Below are positions 18,798 to 31,800 of a DNA stretch of 64,000 nucleotides, piece after piece. Location: positions 79,894,029 through 79,958,028 of the forward strand of contig CM070873.1 in the NCBI GenBank assembly GCA_036365515.1, in the 5' to 3' direction. Position numbers and translations under genes: made by a program. Origin of the DNA: Torymus aiolomorphi (taxonomy: Eukaryota; Arthropoda; Insecta; Hymenoptera; Torymidae). The notes under the pieces are model-generated. The model had not been told where the DNA came from, did not search any database, and was given only the letters and a program-made list of their open reading frames with translations. Numbering within the stretch: position 1 is the first letter of the stretch; every line of letters starts with the position of its first letter.

Positions 18798-19409
18798 CAC
18801 TGAGAAAAGGATTTGTTTACTGTTAACATGGCATTGTAACTGTTAGCATGCGTATGTTTAAATATGACCAAATATAGGCATTGTAACAGTTATAATGCCA
18901 TGTTAACAGTTAAGTCACCATGTTCTCATAAACAATTTCAATATGTTACCTGAGAACATTAATATTGTAATAGATACGATATGCTTATTATAGTAGTTTT
19001 TTAATCTAATGGTCAATTTTTTACGAGGATGATGTTTTATAACAAAAACGTTTGAAATAAAAACATCATTTATTTTTTTACTCCAACGTTTCGGACATTT
19101 TTATTGTTTATCCTGATGAGGGACATATACAATAAAAATGTCCGAAACATTGGAGTAAAAAACTAAATGGAGTTTTTATTTCAAATCTTTTTGTTATATA
19201 ACATCATCCTGGTAGAAAATTGGCTATTAGATTAAAAAATTACAATTTACAAGAACTTGTACCATCAGCTACTTTCAAATCTGAATATGTCTATTAGTTA
19301 ATATAGATATTGTAACTATTACAATATCACATTTTATCCTTAAACATGTCAAATAGTTGTATTTCAAATAGATAAATATGTTAACAGTAACAATATTCTT
19401 CTCTCAGTG
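18798..19409. mobile_element. CACTGAG MITE, copy 2, enlarged by an internal palindrome
   Basis: It starts CACTGAGAAAAGG and ends CTTCTCTCAGTG. Its left part is almost identical to copy 1 at 7145-7255. Unlike copy 1 it is 612 bp long, because a 247 bp palindrome at 18996-19242 lies in its middle. Its right part again carries ACAGTAACAATAT words typical of the family. Confidence 0.75.
18996..19242. repeat. 247 bp near-perfect palindrome with CTGATGA loop
   Basis: The two halves pair around 19119. Outer landmarks are TTTTTTAATCTAAT on the left against ATTAGATTAAAAAA on the right. Inner landmarks are CGTTTCGGACATTT against AAATGTCCGAAACA. The central unpaired stretch contains CCTGATGAGG. Ends of this style (CTGATGA followed by a stem and GAAAC) occur in some retroelement families, but no reverse transcriptase is present here. 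Confidence 0.75.
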
Positions 19410-21138
19410 TGGCAATTCGAAGTTACAAGTATTTTTCGAACCCCAACTGCATTTCCAGCATTCTCCGCGAAAAAGAAGTATAATCACGTGCACAGTAGAT
19501 AATGGGCTTGGTCCCGGATTTCCCATCGCTAAAGGGATTTTCGGAACGTCCATCTGTGCTCATTCGCCAGGAACCGAGGGTCACTACCTTTGGGATTTCC
19601 CCGCGCGCGAGTAGTCCCCTCCGCGGAGATCAGCGCGGCCTCCGGGTCAGCTATATTATATGTATGATGCACACTTGGTGCACATATGGGCCGCAGGCAT
19701 ATAGCAACCCTTCGCGACAGACTGGACGGATAACGTCGTAACCTTGACCCTCGACGCTCTGGTCATTCTGTCCCTGTGGTGCCATTAAGGGAATTGGACG
19801 TTCTTGTATGTACGTGCTTTTGGGGTTAATGATTATGGATAGAGCTGCTAGTAGGTTATATATTATTCATTCGCTAAAATGTTCTGTCGATATTGTTTAT
19901 ATCTGGATGCAAATATTTTGCGAAGCATTAAATCTATCTATATAATATTTATTATTTTAGGCTACAAAATTCTCATAAAGGTCTCACGAGATTTTGAAGA
20001 TATTGAATTATTTTAAAAGTGACTTTAAAGTTTCACTAGTCTCTCCCACATGTTTTTCTTATTTTTCTCCCTCTTTATTACTCCTCCATATACTACAACA
20101 ACGTTTTTTCGTCCTACACAGTATAAAATCACGCTCCAATACCTCGGCGTAGAATTTTTTTTCTTCCCTCCTCCTCCAACCACCTAGAGCGCGTCGGCAG
20201 CGAAGTATAAAAAATGAGAAATCCCCCCGGTGAAACGAGATTACCCCCGATGCACTCGAGAAAATTGGATGTCTTTGTAAATCTTCCCTCCTCCTTATAT
20301 GTACCTCGACGCACTGCTGCTCCTCTCCTCCGCACCTACGCTCTCTCTCTTTTATCACTCGCTGCGCGCGGTAAATTGGAATCGATAGCTCTCCTCAGGC
20401 CGCCCACGCCGCATTGTTCTCTCTCTCTCTCTCTTTCGCGCGCTTTCTTTGTTAGGGCGCGAGAGAGGAGAAAAATAGCCCTTAAAACAAAGGGGGGGAA
20501 GAATCAATTAGTCGTCGGCGCGAAGGGCGAAGGCCGCGCGCGCGGTGTCGTTGACTCCGCGCAAGCGACGGAATCCGCTGCGATGGAGATCTTCTTTTCC
20601 TTTAAATATAGAGATGGAGCGTGGGTTTTGCATTAATCACGATGATTGTCGTAACGTGGATTGATGCGTTCGATATCGGGGAAAAAAATTATACGCTCTG
20701 CTACGAGAGAGCCGGTCGTCGGAGACCGAGCGAGTGCATCTTTCCTCGTTGGAACTTTTAATTAATATAGCAGGAGAGTCTTACGAGACGTCATTAATCT
20801 TTTTTTTATATTTTAAGTGATTTTAAATATTTTACAAATATTTTACGCTAAAGCGATAACTTTAAAGTCTTGGCTATATGGCGTTGAATAATAGGATTAA
20901 AAATTATGTCAGCTGGATGACTCTTGTCATCTCGCTCACAATGATGCTGCGCGCGCGTTAAGCTCTTGAGCAGGTTATTAGCACGGCCTTAACATTTAAA
21001 AACTCGAGAATTACGTGCAGTGCGATTAAAATCTGCACGGGCTCCGTAATAAATTAATATCTCACATTAATCGTGTGAAATAAAATTTTATATATTTTAT
21101 AACTGTCTTGAAGAATAAGAAATATACACTGAGTAATT
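19410..21138. other. Gene-free: moderate-GC unique stretch and a CpG-rich patch
   Basis: 19410-19800 is moderately GC-rich and less repetitive than its surroundings, with no recognised gene. 20041-20760 is a CpG-rich patch with CT runs on its left and GA runs on its right. 20780-21130 is AT-rich. Confidence 0.4.
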
Positions 21139-21364
21139 ATGGGTATGAAATTTGTAACGTTGCAGTACAATGAAATAAAAAAGTTTTTGATTTTCCTTCA
21201 AGTTTATAATAACTTATATTAATTTTCTGTATAGATTTATTGTTCTATGGTATCAAATAAGTTTATAATAAAGATTTAGATAAAATTTCCATCGCTTAAT
21301 AAGTTTAATTAATTTAAAAAAATTATTTCGTTGCACATTCCAACGGTGCAAATTTCAGACCTAT
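21139..21364 (+). mobile_element. ATGGGTC MITE family, copy 2 (226 bp)
   Basis: It has the same ends and interior order as copy 1: ATGGGTATGAAATTTG at the left, CAAATTTCAGACCTAT at the right, and AAAATTTCCATCG inside. It has the same orientation as copy 1. A chance 200-residue reading frame starts inside its right end. Confidence 0.8.
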
Positions 21365-24300
21365 CAGTAATTTTATTTCAGATTAAAATTAAAGTGATTC
21401 GCGGTTTTTACTGGGCCCAATATAAACTCCAGCGTGCATTAAAATACTTTCATAAATGTTTGGTTTCCAAATGCGAAACCTCAAAAACACCTATTATGCG
21501 CGAACTTAACACACAGGAATTTGAAAATTGCGCAACGACTACCGGGCGAAAGGACAACAACGCGACCATTCACACAAACTCTCCCTCTCACTCTGGCACT
21601 TTTCGCCCCGCACGTCAACGTAAAAACAGCCCTCTCTCAAAAAGGTCCGCACACCGGGAGCTAGAGAATATAAGTAATCGGCTGTCGAAGAAGGCCGAAC
21701 AAGCGGCACTCTGTTCCCTCCAAAACGTATTCGACTACGCGATATATATACTCCCTTATCTCGTGCGCTCGCAAATATCTTCCTCGTGTCTTCCGTTCAC
21801 GTCACAGCTACTCTTCGCTCATCTTTTTGCTCCCTCTATATACATACACTCACGCGCGGCGGCTTCCGCACCTCAAATGAAACGTTCGCGCCTCTCGGCC
21901 ATTAGCCGACGCCGCGAGAGAGTAGCGGATTGATTCGCCGCTTATATATGACGCGCACGATATAATGGAGCCGGCGGCGAACTGTCTATTAGAGCGCGCG
22001 AGTTTTTTTTTTTTTTTTTTTTTATTGACGAAGACTCGATGGGAGAAGAGTGTAATTTCGGTGTATCATTTCCGCGTGTTTGAATTTGCATGATTGCCCG
22101 TGCGCGCGAGAGCGTGTAGCTATCTTCAGGGGAAATTTGTCGCGCGGAAACTGGAGTTTGCGAGGTAATGAGCGTGTGATTGTGAATTATTGAGCTTCTG
22201 CTGCTTTCTCCTTTTATTAAAGTATCTTTTAGAAACTTGTAAACTTTGGTTTGCGCGAAGGAAAGTTTGCGTTTGAATGGTCGAAAGGGCATGAAATTAA
22301 AATAAATTAAAAAGTGCCGTGTCGTTGAATAAAAATACAGTCGCCATTGTATAATTTGACGGACGAAACAACGACGAGCCGATCAAGGATCGGTTATTAT
22401 CTAAAACGCGATGCAAATTAGATGGTTAAGTAATTTATTTAATAAGCCCATTAAGTTGTTGGTAGTTTTAATCTATCCAAATTGCTACCGCTAGCGTAAT
22501 TATTAGAATGCTTGTATAATTTTTATTTAAATTTTCAACCAAGATAAGTTTTCAACAGTCTTTGTTCTAATATATCAAAAGTACTTTAAAATATCAAACG
22601 AAAAATCTTAAAAATACTTACTTTACTATTAAACCCGAAAACTCGCATAAATTCATGTCCAATATAGTTGGTTTACAAACACAAAGCCCGATCGATCCTC
22701 CCTAAACTTAAAATACACATATCACCCTCTAAAATTTACGCAACTCCATACGATCCAAACAAAAGCGATTCAAACACCTATAAAACCCTCGCCACTTCGC
22801 CATTCACATGCCACGGATCTAGAATATACACGACCGACTACCGCACGCGCTTATATAGCCAAAACCACCGCGCATCGGATAGTCGCCGAATGAACGATGC
22901 CCTTTGTACCAACCCAGCTTGTATCGCGCGCGGAAAACACGGATCGCCGATTACTCACGCGCCTGCGCGGCCCATGGGGCTAATTTTAAAGTCCGCGCGC
23001 AGTCGGCTCTCGAAATATGCGCGCTCGCCTTCCGCTTCGGAAATTCCGCGGAGATTCCGCCGACGCCGCCGCCGCGGCGGACGAGGCATTTATACGCGAG
23101 AGAGTTTTACGAGGGTGTATAGAGCTTTTAGGCGAGAGGAAAAAGCGCGCGCGACCGTTTTAGTTCGTGTTTAGACTGCGAGTAAGGCGGATTTTTTGTT
23201 TGTGTTTTGGATGATGGGGACGTTGTGAATGGTATCGAGGTGTACTTTTAGCTATACTGAATGAGATTTTAAATATAAGTGGAAATCTTAAATAGTGGTG
23301 TATCTGTGGTAAACTCAAACGAAATGGTATACTTCAAATTTTTGTTTTTTCCAATAATACGGAATTCGACGGATGAATATTCCAAACAAATTAACCGTTT
23401 GTAACAAAAAATTAACGAACAATTAATCCGAGTAAAATGCTACCAATTATTCCTGAAACCGCATATAATTTTTCAACGAAACACAACGGTATCTATATTC
23501 GCATTATGAAACCTTGCACTTATGCACCTCGCACATGAGCTAAATATAGAAACAATTTTTCCTGCTCAAAGCGGAGAAAAAAAGAGTCATTGGGCACGCG
23601 CGCTAAGCTTTGCGGCTTGTGTTTTCACTTCCACATTTCATTATAAATTCATGCGCAAACGTACAAAGTAATAAGACAAGGGGAATTGTCCGCGTCACGT
23701 CCCACTCGTAAATTGCTTTGCGCGCTGCGCCTGCGCTAGCTAGCTTTCATAAGACCGCGTGCTAGTGCATATGTACATATAGATATGTGTGTGTATACGA
23801 GAGGCGTTCAGCATACCGCGAGTTGTTCAAACATTTTGCAAGTGCCGCCGCCCCCGCTGCTGGTAGCCGCGGTATGAATGATAGGCGTGGTTTCGCTCGT
23901 TACATTAGAAATGAATATTTTGAGGACGGCGCACGCGGAATATTTTTTACTGTCGACACGGAGATCTGATTTTAGATGTTTTTCTCGAAAACTGGTAAGG
24001 GAATTATGAATAACAATGGTGTTGACAAGGAAAAGTTTATGAAACTGCAATTTTAAGTCTACAAACGTGACCATATTTGCAAAGTAAAACTTTTTCGTGT
24101 AATAATCGTGTACAAAATAACTGATTTCTATTTCTTATCATACTTTTTTTTTTTAATTTATTATATACTCTGCCAATCTCATGAAGTATACACGCGGGTT
24201 TTTGACATGACTCACACAGCAAAATTAATATTTTATCCAACACCTGAATCTTTGCGACTTTTAAAAAATTCACCGCGTTCTCCAGATCACATGCACTTAC

Positions 24301-25056
24301 TGCAGCCTCAAGCTAAAAGAAAACCCATCAATTTCGAAATTCTCGCTCTCCTTCCCCTTCAAAACAAATAAATAAACGCGCTAAACAAACGATACGGATC
24401 TACGAAAAAATCTCACGCGCTTTCGACTCGCTTTTTTGATCTTATCGACGAAAGGAAATCGTTCATTGAGTTATACGATAAAGAAACGCCCTCGCAAGCG
24501 CGCGCAGGCGCGTATCGAATTCGCCCACGGGCGAATCGCGGCGCACGCGCGATAATACAGTCAGCTCTTTCAATAATTACGGTCCCGGCGAGTATGTATG
24601 CGTGTGTCTCCTCGAATTTCCTCTCCTCGGAAGTGTCGAGAACGCGCTTGAATTTCATCTATTTGCGCATGGCGAGTGTCGATGTGTGTTGTTCGCCTTA
24701 TGTAAGTTTAAATTTTATTTTCGATGTAAGCGTTGTTAATGCTAGATAGGTGAAGTTTATGAAGCGAAATTAACTATAATAGAGTATTTGAAATGATTAA
24801 GTATAATCTTGATATAATAAAACTTTACTAGAAAAACGTAACAGTGTACCGTATCGTTTTGATTAAAAAAAATTTGTGAAAGTGTCTTATGTGCTACATT
24901 ATTATATTTTTCAATAAATAACGTATTATTAAATAATCAAAATCGCCACACTTTTTTTTAAAGATATTTAAAGATTTTTCAAAAAGATGACAATTTTACG
25001 TTTTGTAACTTTATTAATCAGAGCAAACTAATGCGATAATTTTTTAAACCTATTAT
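21365..25056. other. Gene-free: CpG-rich patches
   Basis: Patches lie at about 21540-22300, 22660-23250, 23560-23950 and 24290-24760. The second has a long C/A-rich left flank and a G/T-rich right flank. The 168- and 200-codon frames across them show no domain and are low-complexity basic sequence. Confidence 0.45.
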
Positions 25057-25528
25057 AGGGTGACCTCACCAGTGAATGAACGAATAAGAAAATTTCAATT
25101 TTTGTTATTTAGTTAAGAGAATTAAAAATGGATTAAAAGCAAAAATCTTTTTAATTAATATTTTACAATCTTCAAACTTTGCATCAGTGACAAAATTTTA
25201 GATAAAGAATAAAAGTAGAAATTTTGTTTAAAAGAAATCTGTAAATATCTCCTAAAAACTAGTAAATGAACACACGATCTTAGTATCTAAATACATTTCG
25301 CCAGTGATTGAATACTTCGCCAGTGAATACTCAATAGCGGCGATTTTATGATTTTATTCTTAACAAGATAATTTCTTTTATGCAGAATCTTTATGTAAAA
25401 TGAAATAAAAATTTTCAAAGGTTCGAAAATTATCGTCATGTTAGATAAACAATACATAGAAAGCTTGACATTTTCATATATTTAAAGAAAATGTTCGTTG
25501 ACTGTTCGAATATTGGTGAAGTCACCCT
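25057..25528. mobile_element. Short TIR element, 472 bp
   Basis: The left end AGGGTGACCTCACCAGT pairs with the right end ATTGGTGAAGTCACCCT. The words GAATGAACG near the left end and AGTGAATAC inside are repeated subterminally. The interior is AT-rich and non-coding. This is a non-autonomous DNA transposon by structure; the superfamily is not clear. Confidence 0.65.
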
Positions 25529-25662
25529 GTATTAGTATAACATTGACGTCACTTCGTTTGTTACAGTTTAAATATTTCTAATGGTATACAGTTCTAATAT
25601 TTTCAATTCAAATGCATCTGTTAAAAAGGCATCTACATTTTATTGTTATAAGCCTTATATAT

Positions 25663-25885
25663 ATGGGTCTGAAATTTGCATCGTTGGAATGCAACAAAAT
25701 AATTTTTTACGATTGATTAAAATTATTAAACAATGGAAATTTTATCTAAACCTTTGTTTATAGTTATTTTATGCTATAAAACACTAAATCTACACGCAAA
25801 ATAAATATTATTTAGAATAAACGTGAAGTAAAATGAATTATTTTTTTATTTTGTTGCACTCCAATGTTGCAAACTTCAGACCCAT
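25663..25885 (-). mobile_element. ATGGGTC MITE family, copy 3 (223 bp), inverted
   Basis: It starts ATGGGTCTGAAATTTGC and ends GCAAACTTCAGACCCAT, the best-conserved ends of the three copies. The interior CAATGGAAATTTTATC is the reverse complement of the matching segment in copies 1 and 2, so this copy is inverted relative to them. Confidence 0.8.
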
Positions 25886-27660
25886 TTATATATCCAAATC
25901 GCCATGTGCAAATCATTCTCTTAAAAAACAATTTACAACAATCAGCCCCAAGCACACGAGCAAAACAATTACTTTCCTTTAAAAACCTATAAAAATCAAC
26001 TGACGCATCGTTGTCCTGAAAACCTTCATCGCGAAACCGAATGGCAGCAAACCGTCAGCCGCACATACGACACGCGGCACACCAATGCGATGTTCTCCTT
26101 CTCCCCTCCGCGAAAAAATAGATCGGCAACAAAGGAAACCGGCCTCGTTCCCGAGAAATCTGCGCGACCCTCAATGTCAGTAATACCGCCTGCACACACA
26201 CATACGCAGCCGTCACACCGTCAACCGCGAGATCTCTCGATCCGCGCCGCGAGCGGAATAACAATAAAACAGCACGCGCGATCGATCTCCGTTGCGCCAT
26301 CACGCTCGCGATTTCAATTGCGCGGCGCGCGCGGCTTGTAATTTCAATAAAACGCGTTGCAGTCATAAATTCTCGTGTGTGAGTGCGTGCACGAATGAGA
26401 GAGAGAAGACGAAGATTCATTTGTAACGGGCTGCGGGAATGAGGAACGGTTCTCTCTCTCTCTCTCTCTCTCGTGCGAGAGAGAAGTGATCGGTTTGCAG
26501 CGCCTGGCCCCGATGCGTCGCGGGGCCGCTAATGGCCGATTGCCCGATAATTTACTTATAGCGAGGCTTTGATTCCGATTGATGTTGTGATTTTTTTTTG
26601 TTTTAGTTGCACAGGATTGAACGCAAAACGGCAGAATGTAGCTTTAATGCGGTGATTGGGGTTCTCTTTATTGCTGGAGTGGTTGGGGAAAGTATCGAGT
26701 ACTAAGAATGTTGTCGTGAATTTGAGTTGTTATGATTTTTTTTAATGAAACGCTGTGCTATAAACGCGTATAGGATTATGATATTGTGTATAATGGCCTC
26801 AGTGTAAACAACACCTCGAAATAGTCTGAAATCTAAATGTTTTCGCAGTGAGTCAATGGGTATAAATGTTGAATGCGGAAAGTAAAGACTTTTATTTCGA
26901 TATTTATTAAAATGTTTCTATCCATGACCTATTTTTTTTTATAAAGAATAGCTTTGTTGTTATACCACGAGAAATTCTTTTCGCGTTACGAAAATTTCCA
27001 AGTAATTTAAATAATCTGAAGCGAACAAGCAACATTCGTTTCAAAATATTTTTTGCAAACTGTTTTTATTATTTTATAAAGCAGCATGTGGAACGAAAAA
27101 ATTGAACGCTTAATCACTTTTTATGCATTTCCGACGTTTAACGAGGTAAGCTTTTTTATGTGGAAGTGATTAGATAAAAAAGTAGTTAGAGCAATGGCTG
27201 TGTTCCGCGAAACTACAATGAATGAGGCATATCGTAACTATTTTAAATAGCACTTCTATCGATGTAGAATAATTGTGAATATTCACTGTTGTAATTGTAA
27301 TAAGTCGACCACTGTCCAGAATACTTGATAACAATTCTATTTCAATAGTGCACTTTCACTATTTGATAAAGAAAATTTAATTTTAGAACCTTAGAGATAG
27401 CATGCACTACTAAAATACTGAATATTATATATTCTAAATATTTAGACATCACAACTGAAATAGTAAACATTCAATATTGCATATTTAGGGATTACATTAA
27501 TAATAGCAGAAAATAGTACATTCTATTCAAGTTATAAATCTTCTAAGCCAATATTTAAAAATTGCAAATATCTCCAAAACCTTACACCAAAAAGAAAGAA
27601 GAAATTTAAACTATAATACTACATTTTCTAACAACTACACGATTTCAATTTCGTCCCCTT

Positions 27661-28206
27661 ATCACACACTCAACCACTCTCTATTACAAACGCTAAACAA
27701 CTTAATAACCCTCTGAAACAACGACCGCAATGTCAAACCGCGATAACCTCTCCCACCTCCGAATACCCTATTCATTTTTCCAACGCGCATTCCTGCACCT
27801 CTATACTACAATATCTCAAGCGCACTTACGAGAATAGAGCCCATTGCCTCGGCGGCGACGGCAGGTGGCAGCTCTTTCTCTCTCTACCTACGACTTTCCT
27901 GTACCGCCCACGCAGCGCGAAAAGGAAATCGTTCTATATACATAAAGAGCCGGTCACGCGATAACACACGCGTGTAGTAAAGCGGCGGTCGCCATGAATG
28001 GGCACACGCGCTCGAGCCATTCACTATAGTATAAGTGTACGCGCCTACGTAAGTTTTCGACGAGCTCGGAGATCAGGTATATAGGTATAGGTAGGTAGCC
28101 GCGTGTATCTGATTTTGTAGGGGCACGCGCGACTGGTCTATTACGCGCGAAGGTCGCGCGCGCGGCTTTCTAGCCGCTGACCACGGCCAAGTGCTCCTTA
28201 TTAGCG

Positions 28207-28278
<72 letters not shown>

Positions 28279-28500
28279 CGTAACGCACCCACGCCGTGTG
28301 GGTTTCGCTGTTACGTGGATTAGCATCGAGTTGAAATGCACGCTGCTGCAGCGTGTATAATATATACGTGTGCAGGGTGATGACGCGGAGGCGCGGCGGT
28401 CGGAGCGTTCGTTACACTCTGCGAATGTTAGTGTAGCTCTTTCGAGAATGGATTTTATTATTGGGAACACAGGTGCTTTTATTTTGAGCGAAAATTATCA
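27661..28500. other. CpG-rich patch with GC-skew flip (hand-counted)
   Basis: The left flank 27661-27780 has about 43 C and 8 G. The right flank 28381-28500 has about 35 G and 20 C. The core contains CGCGCG words, short TATA runs and the (GA)n tract. No gene is recognised. Confidence 0.45.
28205..28275. repeat. (GA)n microsatellite, about 70 bp
   Basis: A GA dinucleotide tract at the right side of a CpG-rich patch. The short reading frames across it are artefacts. Confidence 0.95.
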
Positions 28501-28590
28501 TGCAGGCGTACATTAAAATATTTTAATGACGCTTTGAGTGTAATAGCCATGCAATTACGTAAATTTAACAATTAATTTATGACAACTGTA

Positions 28591-28844
28591 CGGAGAAAAA
28601 TGTTGTGGTAAAAATTGCCATGTCTGATTGTAAAAGTGAGACAGACTCAAATTAGCAAAAAAAGTTGCAATAATAATTTATGATATAAATTGCCATAGAT
28701 TTATAGTAATTATTACGATGTAGGAAAATTGCCATAATTTAATCGCGATTTTTACCATAAATTATGGCAATTTTTTTTTGGTATTTCGAGTCTGTCCCAC
28801 CTTACAATCAGACATGGCAATTTTTGCTATATTATTTTTCTCCG
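28591..28844. mobile_element. GGGACAGACT MITE, copy 2 (254 bp)
   Basis: The ends are CGGAGAAAAATG and ATTATTTTTCTCCG. The arms share ATTGCCATGTCTGATTG and then GACAGACTC with their complements, so this is the same architecture as 14780-15030 with a diverged interior (GCCATAAAT words in place of TATAGTAA). Confidence 0.78.
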
Positions 28845-31800
28845 CGTGAAATATAACCCTATATAAAAGTATGTAAAGTACGAATTTTTCATTTCTCACC
28901 ATATTTTTCAACTGAAAAAAATATATTCTTATATATTGGCGGAGAAAACCACACACGCAGGCCGGTATTTTTAACGGCTAATAAATGCTCGAGGCTGCAC
29001 GAGCTCGAGCGCGTTACTAAAAAGCGTAACTAACTGCAATATCAAAGAATTGATTAGATTACGTTCCCCGGGCGTACATTGTGCGTATATAATACGCAAC
29101 GACGCGGGCGCGCGCAAGCAGGACATGTCGAAGGTCACTGCTTTCTAAATGGATGATTTTAATTTGCACCTATTATTTATACCTATATATGCGTCAAGGC
29201 ATTCCGCGTTATATACCGCTATTCAATCTCGCGCATAGAGAAAGATTTCCCTTCGATGAATACCAAAGAATTTTCTATTCTGAGCGTCCGAGTTCATTTG
29301 CGGCGCGACGATGATTCGTATACGAAAGTAATTGATAGCTCGTGGTGGCTTTCAATTCTTTGCGATAACTGTAACTCTAGTTTACAATAATTTGAATAAT
29401 ATTTTAAGCCTATAACTTACAGCTTTACTATATAGAATAGAAATAAATTTCATTATATTCCCATGATAAAATACTTCGCTAAAAATACGCATAAATAAAA
29501 GAAAATACGCATATCCAACAAATCAAAAACCATAGCTCTGTCCGCAAACAATCTCGGCCGCGAATCCCATGCATGTCAATGAACCGCGCTGATAAATCCG
29601 TGCGCGCGGGCTTATGAATCGCTCGCTAATCCTCTCGCACAAAAGTTCTCGTTTTCATTCGCGTCGCCGCGACAACCGCATACAGCCGCGCCCACGCGCC
29701 CGCACAAATCATCCAAATTGGATCTCCCTCATGCGCAAATCCGCAAAAATCGCCCTAAAAAGCAATAGTATATATAATACCGGCAAAAAAAAGGATCTTC
29801 TTCCCGCGCGCGTTATTCCCTGCTAGCACAGACATTGTCAATTGACAATGCACGAGAGAAGAATCTGGGACGGCGTAGCGCGCCGCGCGTGCGCGTGTAC
29901 GAACGATAAGCGCGCGCTTTATCAAACGAAATATTAGGATAAGCCGATAAGGGTTGCAAGAGTCCTCTTTTCTCCTCCTCCGAGAGAGAGATGAGATAAA
30001 CTCTTCAGAGAGCGGATTTCGTTGCGGGATTTTTCCAGGCCGCAGGGAAATTGGCTCGTTTGGATGCGGCCGCACGTCGTCGCTCATGCGTATTCGGGAA
30101 TTCAGCAATTTGTTATTCCTGGAAGTTCCGTGTCGTTATTCTCGGTTGAGCTATATGCAAAAGAATTAGTGTGGGTATTGTGTAGAATGAACGTTATCGT
30201 GCGAAACAGTAACGAAAGAAATGTGTACTTGTTTTGCACTTCGGTGTTACAAGCGATATATACATACTTTATATGCTTGGGCAAGAGAGAACGGAATTTT
30301 CTAACGAAAACATGTGTTTTGCATACAATATGCACTATACTTTTCTTCATTGCATCGTGAAACTTAATTTATCGCTTTTACGAATGAATGACAGGTTGTG
30401 ATTACAAACTTTCGAATGAGCTCGTGATTTTCAAGGGAATTGAAATGAATTGCAATTTCAGTTATGACTTTCGTTCAATGCAACGTAAAAAGCCCCGTTA
30501 TTTCGTATGGAAAACATTCGAAGTAATGTGTAATCAAGATTCTGCCCATTACTGAAAATATTTGGATAATAAGGTATAGTAATGCGTATATCTTTGATTT
30601 GCACAATTTCAACAGAGATGCAGCGTAGCTATCCAGTACCGTTCATTAAAATCTATTTGACTTTCTATTCAAATAAACGTACGAATATTCAGCAGCAAAA
30701 AATTAGAATGAAACGTTTTATTACGGTAAATGCACTTGCATTGATATTTGCGAAATTTGTCAAAACAATACGACAGCCGTATATATTATATTATGCATTT
30801 TACGGCACGTATATACCCTGCTTGGTAATCACATTTAAATGTTATCAATGTTTAGTAATTCATATAATAAGTAGTCTGGATATAAATAACAAACTATTAA
30901 CTGGTAAAGTGTAAACGTGTCATAAGACAAATAACGGATGTATAAAAGAGATAAGATACAATGAAGTAATAAATTTTCTTTTAGATTAAAAAGAAAAGTC
31001 ACACGTATACATTCAAGTATAACACGTGCAAGGATTTAATTGAATTGCATAACTCGACCGAACCTTTACACATAAAATTTCTACTCCTACAATATGTCTA
31101 ATAAATGTCAACAACCAACCAAATTTATCGTCAATCTAACTTCAAATTAAAAAGGAAAAGCCGTAAAACCCAAGAAAACTACACTAACGAGTAACAATTA
31201 GTAAACTCCAAGCATACAGACAACAACGGGGTAGGCCGTAGGACGATAATACCTATGAGCAAACTCAACCTCGTAATCTAATCAGTGGAAAAATTGAAAA
31301 ATCTCCATTGTACGCGGCCACGCGAGAGCGGGAGCAAGAGGAATTTATCCGCACGCTTGTCCAGTCACGACCGGAGGAATCTATACCCGATCCGCGGGCG
31401 TCGGGAAAAAATGCCGGTCGCACGATGCAGGTTTCCGATCGCGGCGGCGGCGGCCCTCCGCGGAATGCCGACTGCGAGCGAGCTAGAGAGAGAAAGAGAG
31501 AGAGAGAGAGACTGGACGTGTGTAGTCGGACTTATGTTATATATACCTATATACTCGCTCCCGGAGCCGACACGACTCTGCACTCCTCTGTGTCTGTGTG
31601 TGGACTGTGAAGGAAGGACGGCGAGGTCGGTTTTAGAGATTGCTTGTGGCTTTCTTCAAACGGTCGCTGATGGGGACTGATTTCTTTTTTTGGCTTTGAG
31701 GATTGGGGTTGCTCGTTGCGGTCGTTCGTATAGGGTACAGGTAGAGATTGAGTTGACGTTAATGGAGAAGTGGAGCAAAGATTGAAGTGAATGGTGCTTT

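Larger units (their letters stand above)
25886..28590. other. Gene-free: two CpG-rich patches and AT-rich DNA
   Basis: One patch spans 25900-26720 and the other 27600-28500. 26730-27600 is AT-rich with no visible feature. Confidence 0.45.

Noticed and set aside
21331..21933. 200-codon open frame
   Set aside because: It begins inside a MITE end and runs through a CpG-rich patch. No recognisable domain.
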